The translations under genes and the position numbers were made by a program. From positions 1 through 64,000 of the forward strand of contig NZ_JAAGNI010000435.1 of the NCBI RefSeq assembly GCF_010550605.1: a stretch of 64,000 bases of DNA, written 5' to 3'. This document shows, in pieces, positions 8,872 through 17,003 of this stretch (the stretch's first letter is position 1; each line of letters begins with the position of its first letter). The DNA comes from Streptomyces sp. SID9727. Its GTDB lineage: Bacteria; Actinomycetota; Actinomycetes; Streptomycetales; Streptomycetaceae. Below the pieces are notes generated by a model. That model saw only the letters and a list, made by a program, of their open reading frames with translations. It ran no database searches and had not been told where the DNA came from.

Positions 8872-10011
8872 ATGACCACGCCCTCGGCCGTCCCCCGCAT
8901 CGCGATCGTCGGAGCGGGCCCCGGCGGCCTCACCTGCGCCCGTGTCCTTCAGCGCAACGGGATGGACGTCACTGTCTACGACCTGGCCTCCGGCCCCGAC
9001 GCCGGCAACCAGGGCGGCACGCTGGACCTGCATGAGGAAGACGGTCAGGCCGCCCTGAAGGAGGCCGGACTGCTGGAGGAGTTCACCCGCCTCGCCCGTC
9101 CCGAGGGCCAGGAGATGCGGAAGTTCGACGCCGCAGACGGAACCCTCCGCTTCCACCACCGTCCCGACGACGACCAGTTCGCCGCCCCCGAGATCGACCG
9201 CGGCCAGCTGCGCGACCTCCTGCTGGACTCCCTCACCCCCGGCACCGTCCACTGGGGCCGCAGGCTCAGGAGCGTCGAAGGACCCGACGACGGCCCGCGC
9301 CGGCTGCACTTCGCCGACGGCAGTGTCGTTCAGGCCGACCTCGTCATCGGCGCCGACGGCGCCTGGTCCACAGTCCGACGCGCGCTCTCACCTGCCGTAC
9401 CCGAGCACATCGGCATCAACTTCCTCGAAGCCTGGTTCGACGACGTCGAGACCGCACACCGGTCCGTGGCCGATCTCGTCGGTCAGGGCAGCGCCATGGC
9501 GGCCGACGGTGAACGCTGCCTGTTCGCCCAGCGCAACAGCGGCGGTCACGTACGCGTCTACATCATCCAGCCCGGCCCCGCCGACTGGCTCACCCGAGCA
9601 GGACTGACCGACCAGGACACCGAGCGGATCCGCACCCTGCTCCTGGACCGCTACCGCGGCTGGGCACCGGGCCTGCGCCGGCTCATCACCGACAACGACG
9701 GCCCCTACATCCACCGTCCCCTCTATGCCCTGCCGGTTCCGCACACATGGCAGACGAACCCCAGCGTCACCCTGCTCGGCGACGCCGCACACCTCATGCC
9801 CCCGCTCGGCGTCGGCGTCAACCTCGCGATGCTCGACGCCGGTGAGCTCGCCATCGCCCTCACGAGTCACGACACCGTCGCCGAAGCCGTCCGCGCGTAC
9901 GAGAAGGTCATGGTGCCCCGTTCCCGCGAGAGGCAGGCGGCGCTGGACGGCGCCGCCGCCGGCCTGCTGTCGAACGAACCCTTCGACCCCGGCCAGGGCA
10001 ACGCCGGCTGA
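8872..10011 (+). CDS. TetX-like FAD-dependent monooxygenase
   Basis: 379 residues from the ATG at 8872; the frame upstream of it is antisense to the TetR gene. GAGPGG near residues 14-19 is the FAD dinucleotide motif. GGTLDLH followed by GQAAL near 44-57 closely follows the TetX subgroup of class A flavoprotein hydroxylases. LIGADGAWSTVR near 160 is the DG motif, and LLGDAAHLMPPLGVGVN near 300 is the GD motif that contacts the flavin ribityl. These enzymes hydroxylate aromatic or polyketide substrates using NADPH and O2, and some inactivate antibiotics. The likely control is by the divergent TetR through the palindrome at 8741. Confidence 0.9.
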   Translation: MTTPSAVPRIAIVGAGPGGLTCARVLQRNGMDVTVYDLASGPDAGNQGGTLDLHEEDGQAALKEAGLLEEFTRLARPEGQEMRKFDAADGTLRFHHRPDDDQFAAPEIDRGQLRDLLLDSLTPGTVHWGRRLRSVEGPDDGPRRLHFADGSVVQADLVIGADGAWSTVRRALSPAVPEHIGINFLEAWFDDVETAHRSVADLVGQGSAMAADGERCLFAQRNSGGHVRVYIIQPGPADWLTRAGLTDQDTERIRTLLLDRYRGWAPGLRRLITDNDGPYIHRPLYALPVPHTWQTNPSVTLLGDAAHLMPPLGVGVNLAMLDAGELAIALTSHDTVAEAVRAYEKVMVPRSRERQAALDGAAAGLLSNEPFDPGQGNAG

Positions 10012-10032
10012 GGACGTGCCCTGCCGTCGGCA

Positions 10033-10050
10033 GCCCCCTGAGCAAGGGGC
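10033..10050. terminator. Possible weak hairpin between convergent genes
   Basis: GCCCC, eight bases, GGGGC, with a further CCGG/CCGG pair just downstream. It lies in the 48 bases between the monooxygenase stop (10011) and the WD40 gene stop (10060). The stem is short, so its function is uncertain. Confidence 0.3.
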
Positions 10051-10059
10051 CGGCACCGC

Positions 10060-13000
10060 CTACCGGCCGCAGGGCGGGGCGTAGGCCAGGCCGGGCACGA
10101 ACTGTTTCCATTCCGCCGGGGTGATGGGGTCGCCGACGGCGCCGCACAGCCACCGGGTGACCGCGCGTGGGTCGGTGTTCCACAGGCGTACGCCGCCTCC
10201 CCGGCCGGCGGCGGCGAGAGTCCGGCCGTCAGGGGCGAAGGCGACGGTGAGCAGACCGTCCTCGGAGGCTTTGAGCGTAGCCAGGAGACCGGGGTGGCGG
10301 GGCCGGCGTAAGTCCCACAGCCAGACGGTGTGGTCGATGCTGCTGATGGCGAGCCGGTTGTCGTCCGGAGCGAAGGCGAGCTCGTATATCTCGCCGACCG
10401 GTCCGATGAGAGGCGTGCCGATGGCAGCCGGATCCTCGGGGTGGGAGAGGTCGAGGATCCGGACGGAGTAGTCGGCGCCACCGAAGGCGAGGAGCTTCCC
10501 GTCGGGGCTGAAGGACGTGGCGTAGACGGAGCCGCTGAAGCCGCGCACGGTGGTCAGCAGCCGGGGGCGCCGCGGGTCGTGGACGTCCCAGACGTATCCC
10601 GCACCGTCCTCGCCCGCTGCGGCGAGCAGCTTTCCGTCCGGGCTGAACCGGACACCGAAGGCGATGCCGGCCGGACCCGTGAGGGTCGCGAGGGCGAGCG
10701 GACGGGCCGGGACGGAGATGTCGAGGAGGTGGACGGTGCCGTCGTCACTGGAGACCGCGGCGGTTGATCCGTCGGGACTCAGCGCCATGGCCTCGATCGT
10801 CGCCTCGGCGACGGGCACCGGAGGACCGGCGGGGGAGGGGCGGGAGGGGTGTGTGATGTCGAAGAGGCGGATGGTTCCATCGGTCGCACCGCCCAGCGCC
10901 GTCCGGGCGTCACCGGCCAGGACGGAAGCGCCGGCGAGAGCGGCGGATCCCGCGTCCGGGCCGTTGCTCAGCGGCGGTCCGGTGCCGGCCGGACGCCGCG
11001 GGTTCCGCACGTCGAACAGGCGCAACGAGCCGTCACCGCCACCCGCCAGGAGCCTGCCCCCGGTGGCGTCGAACGAGACGGAGAAGACCTGGCTCGCGCC
11101 GGTGGCGATGAGGGGGCCCGGTACGTTCCAGGCGCGGAGGATCCCGTCGCCGGACAGGGTGTTCAGCGTGTTGTCGTCCGCGTAGGAGACTGCCGAGACC
11201 GGCGCGGGCTGGGGCAGGGTGCCCATCGGCTGCCGCGTGCGCAGGTCCCACTGCCACACCATGGTGTCCGAACTGCCGGCGGCGAGGGTCCTGCCGTCCG
11301 GGCTGAAGGCGACGGCGTTGATCCAGCTGGCGGGTCCGGTCAGCGGCTCGCCGAGGACCTTCGGGCGCTGGGGAACGGAGATGTCCCAGGTGCGGACGCT
11401 GTGCTCGGCGGCCGTGCCCGCGGCCAGAGTGTGCCCGTCGGGGGAGATCGCGACGGCGTAGACGCGGCTCCTGCCGGCGGTGAGAGCGGGCAGCGGGCGC
11501 GGGTCCTTCGGTACGGATACGTCCCACAGGCGCACCGTGGCGTCGTCGCCGCCGGCGGCCAGGGTGCGACCGTCGGGCGAGAAGGCGACGGCCTTGACGG
11601 CGGCGCGCGGTCCGGTCAGGAGGATGGGGGCCGCGGGCTTCGCCACACGCCACAGCCGGACCGTACCGTCACCGCCACCGGCAGCCAGGAGCCGGCCGTC
11701 CGCCCTGAACGCCAGCCCCAGGACGTCGGTGTCAGCCGCACCCGGCAGGGGCGGCAGGCGCACGGGATGCGCCGGGTCGGCGACCCGCCACAGCGACACC
11801 CCGTCGGCGCGGCCGCCCGCGGCGAGAAGCACACCGTCCGAGCTGAGGGCGAGCGCCCGCGGTGCGCCTGCGAGTGCCAGGTCCGACTCGACGGCAGCCG
11901 GCGCCCTGCCGTCGAGGGTCCGCCACAGACGCACCCGGCCCGTCGAGGTCGCCACCGCGGTCAACGAGCGCGCGCCCGCCATCACCACGCCCGCTCCGGC
12001 ACCTGCGCGAAGCCTCCGCGCCACCGGTCGGGCGGAGGAATCGAGCAGTGAGGCGCGGGCTTCGGGAGTCGCCGACACCGTGTAGGCGGCCAGCGCCAAC
12101 TGCGCCGACAGGCCGGGGTCCTTGTCGCGTAACCGGTCGGCCTTCTCGGCGATCTGCCGGGAGAGCGCCATGCGTGCTTCTCGGTGCGCGGAGTCGCTGA
12201 CCTGCCTCGCGTAGACGCCCGCCGCGGCCGCGACCAGCACCAGCGCGATCAGGAGCCCGATCAACTGGTGGCGGTGGCGAACCCGGCGCCGCGCCGCTGC
12301 CTCACGGGCCGTCGCTGCCTTGGACGACGCGGCGAGAAAGGCGTGTTCGAGGGCGTTCACGGCCTCGTTCGAACCGGGCTCCGCGGCCCATTCCAGAGCC
12401 GTCGCCAGAAGCCGGCCCTGGTAGAGGCCCTCGGCGGGGTACTGCTCGTCGCGCCACTGACGGGCGGCTGCCCGCAGCCTCCCGTGGACCCGACGGCCTT
12501 CGCGGTTGTCCGCCAGCCAGCCGTTCAGCCGCGGCCACGCCATCAGAAGGGCCTCGTGGACGATCTCCACCGTCTGCTCACCCGCGGTCAGCAGACGGTG
12601 GGTCACGAAGACGTCGAGGGCTTCGGCCACGTCGTCGGCGTAGTCGGCGGACGGAGTGTCGAGCAGCTCGTCGAAGGTGACCCGCCGGCGGATGTCCGCT
12701 GTGCCGTCGTCGGTGTGGACCAGCCGCAGGAACAGTCGACGGCACACCGCCCGCTGGTGCGACGGCAGGGATCGGAAGGCGACCTCCGCGGCCTGGCCCA
12801 CAGCGCCGCGCACACCGCCGGACGCCCGGTAGTGCCGTACGCCCACGGTGGGTCTGGAGGACTCCCGCGCGGCCAGTTCGGTGATGGTCGCCAGCGTGTA
12901 CGAAAGCAGCGGGAGAGCGCCCGGCTCCCGTCCGGCGTCGGCGAGGAGCAGGTCGACCAGCCCGTCCTCCAGTACGAGTCCGGCCAGCCGCGCGGGTTCG

Positions 13001-13764
13001 ACGATCACCTCACGCAACTGGGCTTCGGTCATCGGCCCGACGGGGACCTGCCCCTGTTCGAGTACGGAGGCCAGTCGCGGGTACTGCAACGCCCGTCCGT
13101 AGAAGTCGGCTCGCAGGCCGAAGACCACCGGGCTCCGGCACTCCAGCAGCGCGTCCAGGAAGGCCGTGCGCTCGCCTTCGTCCGGGCACAGCGTGAAGAC
13201 CTCTTCGAACTGGTCGACCAGCACGACGGTGTCCGCCGAGGTCGTGTGCGCGGCCCATTGCCGCATCGGCTGTGCACCGGGCGTCAACAGCATCGAGGGC
13301 CCCACCAGGGGCAGGAGCCCGGCCCGCAGCAGTGAGGACTTCCCCGACCCCGACGGCCCCACCACGGCCAGCGGCATCCCCCGTGCGTGGCAGACGCCCA
13401 GCCTGTCCAGCAGTTGCGCGGTGAGCGCCTTACGGCCGAAGAACGCATCGGCGTCACCGGGCTGGAACGCTTCCAGCCCGCGGTAGGGGTTCCACACCCG
13501 CGCGGTGTTCCGCCCCGTGCGCAGGGACAGTTCACGGAGCGCGTCCAGCCATGCCTTCTGTGCGTCTCCCGGCGGGACGTCCAGCGCGGTCAGCAGCGCG
13601 GAGAACTCGGCGCGAACGGCGAGTTGGGGCAGATGCCGCCCGGAGCAGTACCCCGCGATCGTGTTGAACCCGAGCCCGCACTCGTCGGCCAGCCGCCGGT
13701 AGGACTTGTCCGACGCCCTGCGCAGAGTGTTCAGTGCCCGCGCGAACTCCTCTGGTGTCTCGAT
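10060..13764 (-). CDS. HTH - nSTAND1 NTPase - WD40 repeat protein
   Basis: About 1234 residues. Residues 1-80 form a Cro/C1-like HTH region (TPEEFARALNTLRRASDKSY). Residues 92-410 are an nSTAND1 NTPase with the family lead-in WNPYRGLEAF, Walker A GPSGSGKSS at 136-144 and Walker B VVLVDQFEEVF at 180-190. One membrane span is at about 500-518. From about 560 to the end come a dozen or more WD40 blades (pattern AFSPDGRTLAAGG...VRLWDV). STAND proteins work as signal-switch scaffolds. The start is unusual: conserved-looking sequence begins at an ATC codon (13762-13764) preceded by AGGGAGGG, with no ATG, GTG or TTG in frame for over 200 bases upstream and none in about the first 85 codons downstream. 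ATC initiation, a CTG start or a sequencing change are all possible. Confidence 0.85.
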   Translation of the reverse strand: METPEEFARALNTLRRASDKSYRRLADECGLGFNTIAGYCSGRHLPQLAVRAEFSALLTALDVPPGDAQKAWLDALRELSLRTGRNTARVWNPYRGLEAFQPGDADAFFGRKALTAQLLDRLGVCHARGMPLAVVGPSGSGKSSLLRAGLLPLVGPSMLLTPGAQPMRQWAAHTTSADTVVLVDQFEEVFTLCPDEGERTAFLDALLECRSPVVFGLRADFYGRALQYPRLASVLEQGQVPVGPMTEAQLREVIVEPARLAGLVLEDGLVDLLLADAGREPGALPLLSYTLATITELAARESSRPTVGVRHYRASGGVRGAVGQAAEVAFRSLPSHQRAVCRRLFLRLVHTDDGTADIRRRVTFDELLDTPSADYADDVAEALDVFVTHRLLTAGEQTVEIVHEALLMAWPRLNGWLADNREGRRVHGRLRAAARQWRDEQYPAEGLYQGRLLATALEWAAEPGSNEAVNALEHAFLAASSKAATAREAAARRRVRHRHQLIGLLIALVLVAAAAGVYARQVSDSAHREARMALSRQIAEKADRLRDKDPGLSAQLALAAYTVSATPEARASLLDSSARPVARRLRAGAGAGVVMAGARSLTAVATSTGRVRLWRTLDGRAPAAVESDLALAGAPRALALSSDGVLLAAGGRADGVSLWRVADPAHPVRLPPLPGAADTDVLGLAFRADGRLLAAGGGDGTVRLWRVAKPAAPILLTGPRAAVKAVAFSPDGRTLAAGGDDATVRLWDVSVPKDPRPLPALTAGRSRVYAVAISPDGHTLAAGTAAEHSVRTWDISVPQRPKVLGEPLTGPASWINAVAFSPDGRTLAAGSSDTMVWQWDLRTRQPMGTLPQPAPVSAVSYADDNTLNTLSGDGILRAWNVPGPLIATGASQVFSVSFDATGGRLLAGGGDGSLRLFDVRNPRRPAGTGPPLSNGPDAGSAALAGASVLAGDARTALGGATDGTIRLFDITHPSRPSPAGPPVPVAEATIEAMALSPDGSTAAVSSDDGTVHLLDISVPARPLALATLTGPAGIAFGVRFSPDGKLLAAAGEDGAGYVWDVHDPRRPRLLTTVRGFSGSVYATSFSPDGKLLAFGGADYSVRILDLSHPEDPAAIGTPLIGPVGEIYELAFAPDDNRLAISSIDHTVWLWDLRRPRHPGLLATLKASEDGLLTVAFAPDGRTLAAAGRGGGVRLWNTDPRAVTRWLCGAVGDPITPAEWKQFVPGLAYAPPCGR

Positions 13765-14028
13765 GTCGTTTCCCTCCCTGGGCGACGCCCGGCTTCCAGG
13801 GTGTCGATCCGGCCGGATATACGGAGGGATTGTGGGGCATCGCCCCCCAGGCGTACAGAGCGCGGCCCGTGAAGCCGTGACCGAAGTGCCCCGGCCGAGA
13901 GCGGCGTCCTCCGCGGCAGGCCGTGTACGGAGCTGTACGGACCTGGCGCGACCTGTGCCGATTCCATGCCGCCCCCCGGTAGACCGAGTCCACGACCACT
14001 CGACCGTGGACCACCGGAAGGACAAGCC

Positions 14029-14463
14029 ATGCGTTCTGCGAACAGGCTCAGGACCGCCATCGCCGCTGCCGCGCTGCTGTGCACGGGAGTGCTCGGCGCG
14101 GCCCCCGAGGCCGCCGCCGCCGACTACGGCGGCGACGGCAACCCCTCGGCCGACTGCGCCGGCGGACAGACCATCGCCTCGGCGAACATCGTCAACGCCG
14201 GCACCGTCGTCGGCGTCGTGGAGATGCGCTGGTCGTGGGCGTGCAGCGGCAACTGGACCCGCACGACGTCGTACGTGGGTACGAAGACCCTGGAGTCCTA
14301 CACCGAGGTCCCCAGAACCGGCCGCAACTCCCGCGCCGTGGACACCGGTACCTCGAACTGGTCCCCGTACCTGCGGGTCGCACCCAGCGAACGGGTCTGC
14401 TCGTGGGGGCGGGTGTTCATCAACGACAACCTCCGCGTGGGCGCGACCGTCTGCTCCAGTTGA
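14029..14463 (+). CDS. Small secreted DUF2690-like protein
   Basis: 144 residues from the ATG at 14029, with GGAAGGA nine bases upstream. The signal peptide (residues 1 to about 30, cleavage around AAAA-DY) is followed by a compact domain with paired cysteines (DCAGG, WACSG, RVCSW, ATVCSS). The order of segments (ADCAGGQTIASANI, VEMRWSWACSGNWTR) follows the DUF2690 pattern of an early Cys followed by LRYS..CgtnW. The fold is probably a small extracellular beta domain held by disulfides. It is co-directional with a second DUF2690-like gene 62 bases downstream. Function unknown. Confidence 0.7.
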   Translation: MRSANRLRTAIAAAALLCTGVLGAAPEAAAADYGGDGNPSADCAGGQTIASANIVNAGTVVGVVEMRWSWACSGNWTRTTSYVGTKTLESYTEVPRTGRNSRAVDTGTSNWSPYLRVAPSERVCSWGRVFINDNLRVGATVCSS

Positions 14464-14525
14464 ACGGCCCCGACGCGGCACTCGCCACAACCCACACCGG
14501 ACGACACAGACACCAAGGAGCAATC

Positions 14526-15029
14526 ATGCGCGTGACCGGAAGACGGGCCCTGACCCTGCTGGCAGCGGCCATCACCGTCGCCCTCTCGGCCGTGCCGGCC
14601 GAGGCCGCCCCGTACGACCCGTACACCGGGAGCAACCCGCTGACGACCGGATGCCAGTCGGACGCGGTCACCATCGCCACCCGCCCCATCAGGAGTCAGC
14701 AGGCGACCTACGGGACGATGGAGGTGCGCTACTCCCCTTCGTGCGGAACCAACTGGGTACGGGCGGTCATCACCGTGCCCAATGCCACGAACACCGTCAC
14801 CAAGGGCATCCGGCGCCCGTCGAGCCAGCCCGACGGGCAGGGCGGGTGGCTCGGCTACTACGAGCACTACGAGACCGACCCCGCGGTCGGGTCCTCCTTC
14901 GGCATGCAGGTATACGCCCCGGGCAGCACGTGCATCTCCGTGTCGAGCGTGGTGAAGGACGCCTCCGGGCAGGTCGTCGCCTACACGGGCACGGCCTTCC
15001 CCTACGACCCGTGGGTCTCCATCTGCTGA
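14526..15029 (+). CDS. Secreted DUF2690-domain protein
   Basis: 167 residues. The ATG at 14526 has a CAAGGAG ribosome site. The signal peptide covers about residues 1-28 (cleavage near AEA-APY). The mature region has GCQSDAVTIATRPI and MEVRYSPSCGTNWVRA, the core DUF2690 motif, plus a third Cys in STCISV and a terminal Cys. It is a paralogue-like neighbour of the gene at 14029 and is probably in the same transcript. Both are secreted, and no enzymatic residues are evident. Confidence 0.75.
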   Translation: MRVTGRRALTLLAAAITVALSAVPAEAAPYDPYTGSNPLTTGCQSDAVTIATRPIRSQQATYGTMEVRYSPSCGTNWVRAVITVPNATNTVTKGIRRPSSQPDGQGGWLGYYEHYETDPAVGSSFGMQVYAPGSTCISVSSVVKDASGQVVAYTGTAFPYDPWVSIC

Positions 15030-15035
15030 GTGCGT

Positions 15036-15052
15036 GGGCACCCACGGTGCCC
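15036..15052 (+). terminator. Short hairpin after DUF2690 pair
   Basis: GGGCACC-CAC-GGTGCCC, a perfect 7-base stem with a 3-base loop, seven bases after the stop codon of the second secreted protein. It is followed by CGAAAACGG rather than a T-run, as is common in high-GC actinomycetes. Confidence 0.45.
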
Positions 15053-15223
15053 GAAAACGGGCGCCGAGGGTGATGCTGACGCCCCCTCGGTGGCCTGCTC
15101 CCGTCACGCGTCCCCCGCACCCTCTCCGGGTGCGCGAGGCCGGTGGGCAGGCCACCGATGCCGGACCGCCCCGTAGGCGGACGGGCGCTCGGGCCCGCCC
15201 GGGACAGCTCGTACGATGGGCGC

Positions 15224-15628
15224 ATGGCCTCCTCCGCGCAGCGCACGAGCCGCCGCCCCGCCGGGCGGCTGTCGCTGCTGCTGGTGTGGGCGGTGCTCAC
15301 CGGCGTGTGGGGCATGCACGCCTTCGGCCCGGGAGGAGCCCTGCCGGAGGCGGGCCGCCACGCCATGGCGATGACCACCACCGCCGAGCACGCTTCGCAC
15401 CCGCCGTCGGGGTGCTCACGGACCGACGGCGGGGGGCCGGAACACCTGGCTCACGCCGACGCGTCCTGCGTGGCGGCCGGGATCGGCTCCGCATATGCGC
15501 CGCCCCCGCTGGCCGGCGCCCTGCCCGACGCGCCCCTCACCGACATCGCGCCGGCGCGACGGGCGGACTCCGCGGAGAGCGGGCGGGCGCCGCCCGACCT
15601 TTCCGAGCTGCAACTTCTTCGGATTTAG
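15224..15628 (+). CDS. DUF6153 family protein
   Basis: 134 residues from the ATG at 15224. One N-terminal hydrophobic segment (residues about 16-32, LSLLLVWAVLTGVWGMHAFG) would anchor or export it. The body is rich in His, Met and Cys (HAMAMTTTAEHASHPPSGC, HLAHADASC), and the end is RAPPDLSELQLLRI; both features are characteristic of DUF6153 proteins. These usually precede a DUF305 lipoprotein, as here (120 bases downstream). The His/Met/Cys content suggests metal binding, most likely copper, but that is inference. Confidence 0.82.
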   Translation: MASSAQRTSRRPAGRLSLLLVWAVLTGVWGMHAFGPGGALPEAGRHAMAMTTTAEHASHPPSGCSRTDGGGPEHLAHADASCVAAGIGSAYAPPPLAGALPDAPLTDIAPARRADSAESGRAPPDLSELQLLRI

Positions 15629-15748
15629 AGCGGCACGCACGGCACCTGGCCCGGTTGTTCCGGTCCGTAGTGCCGCGCTCTCGCCCGCTCAGTCCGTTCA
15701 CTTCCGCGCGCCCCGGCTGCGGCCGCGCGCCCAAGGAGTTGCATCACC

Positions 15749-16369
15749 ATGATCAGCAAGCGTTCTCCGATCGGTCGTACCACCGCGGTGGCCGCCGCGA
15801 GTGCGGCCGCGCTCGTCCTGGCCGCCTGTGGCAGCAGCGACAGCTCGTCCGGCCACAACGGCCACACCACGAGCCCCGCCTCCGCCCCGACGTCCACCGC
15901 CCAGGGCCGGCACAACGCGGCCGACACCGCCTTCGCCAGGGGCATGATCCCCCACCACCGCCAGGCCGTGGAGATGGCCGACCTCGTCCCCGGCCGCGCC
16001 GAGTCGGCAGAGGTGAAGAAGCTTGCCGAGGACGTCAAGAAGGCCCAGGCCCCGGAGATCAGGACGCTGTCCGGCTGGCTGACCTCCTGGGGCGAGGAGG
16101 TACCGGCCGAGGGCGCCATGGACCACTCCGTGCACGGCGGCGGCATGATGAGCGCCGAGGACATGGACAGGCTCACGAACTCGTCGGGCAAGGCGTTCGA
16201 CACCGCCTTCATGGAGATGATGATCAAGCACCACGAGGGTGCGGTGGAGATGGCCGGGACCGAGCGGGCCGACGGCGTTCACGGACCCGCCAGGACGATG
16301 GCCGCAGCGATCATCACCTCCCAGACCGCCGAGATCACCCGGATGAACAAGCTCCTCGGCAAGAACTGA
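15749..16369 (+). CDS. DUF305 lipoprotein
   Basis: 206 residues. The signal peptide ends in the lipobox LVLAAC (Cys about residue 27), followed by a Ser/His-rich linker, so the protein is lipid-anchored outside the membrane. The DUF305 domain has its two repeats: DTAFARGMIPHHRQAVEMAD and, later, TAFMEMMIKHHEGAVEMA, each with the paired HH and Met residues of this four-helix family. DUF305 proteins often occur with copper-handling genes. The neighbouring DUF6153 gene upstream is probably a functional partner. Confidence 0.93.
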   Translation: MISKRSPIGRTTAVAAASAAALVLAACGSSDSSSGHNGHTTSPASAPTSTAQGRHNAADTAFARGMIPHHRQAVEMADLVPGRAESAEVKKLAEDVKKAQAPEIRTLSGWLTSWGEEVPAEGAMDHSVHGGGMMSAEDMDRLTNSSGKAFDTAFMEMMIKHHEGAVEMAGTERADGVHGPARTMAAAIITSQTAEITRMNKLLGKN

Positions 16370-16652
16370 CCGGACCAGCCCGCAGGCGGGGCGGCCACCA
16401 TGCGGCGCCCGCCCCGCCCCCGGTCGCCCCGCCCACCCGGCACCGACCAGCACGCCGCCCCCGTCGCGCAGCGGGCGCCACGGGCGATGGTGGGGCCATG
16501 GCGTCCGTACAGTCCCGGCGTTGCGCCATCCGGCGGAAGTGAGGCGCGTCGGACCAGGGAGTCTTCGGCGGCCCGGGCCGGTTTGCGGGGCCGGAGGCGG
16601 CCGGCCGCGCACTATGGGGGCGCCGGTGAAGCCGCGAGCGGAGGTGGGCGGG

Positions 16653-17003
16653 ATGGACGCGTGGCAGTCGCTGCTGGTCCTCCTCGGCGTGGTCGGTGCC
16701 GGCGTGGCAGCCCTGTACGGCCTCGGCCTCTACCTGGCCGCGGTGCGCACGCCCCTGGAAACCGGCGCGTTCTCCGGGGGCTTGGCGCCGGGCCGGCACG
16801 CCGTGTCACGGTTCCACGTGCGCTGGTACCCCGTGACCATGATCTTCCTGGCCTTCGACATGGAGATGCTCTTCATGTACCCGTGGGTGAAGGTCGTCTC
16901 CAAGGTGGGCACCCCGGCCGTCGTGGAGATGTTCCTCTTCCTCGGCGTCCTGTTCGCCGCGGTGGCCTACGCCTGGCGCGAGGGGGCTCTGAGGTGGGCG
17001 TGA
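16653..17003 (+). CDS. nuoA: NADH-quinone oxidoreductase subunit A (complex I-like)
   Basis: 116 residues from the ATG at 16653 (GAGGTGGGCGGG upstream); starts at 16614 or 16626 would add a short charged leader. It has three membrane helices. The loop ETGAFSGGLAPG followed by RFHVRWYPVTMIFLAFDMEMLFMYPW is the signature NuoA segment, with the FD.E motif in helix 2. It is the first gene of an eight-gene complex I-like operon. Its stop overlaps the GTG of the next gene (GTGA), indicating translational coupling. The usual extended GxxP motif is degenerate, as expected for this reduced paralogous operon. Confidence 0.9.
   Translation: MDAWQSLLVLLGVVGAGVAALYGLGLYLAAVRTPLETGAFSGGLAPGRHAVSRFHVRWYPVTMIFLAFDMEMLFMYPWVKVVSKVGTPAVVEMFLFLGVLFAAVAYAWREGALRWA

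Noticed and set aside
10060-14523. Upstream extension of the WD40 frame to 14523
   Set aside because: The extension is antisense to a secreted-protein gene and lacks conserved features; the HTH begins near 13764.
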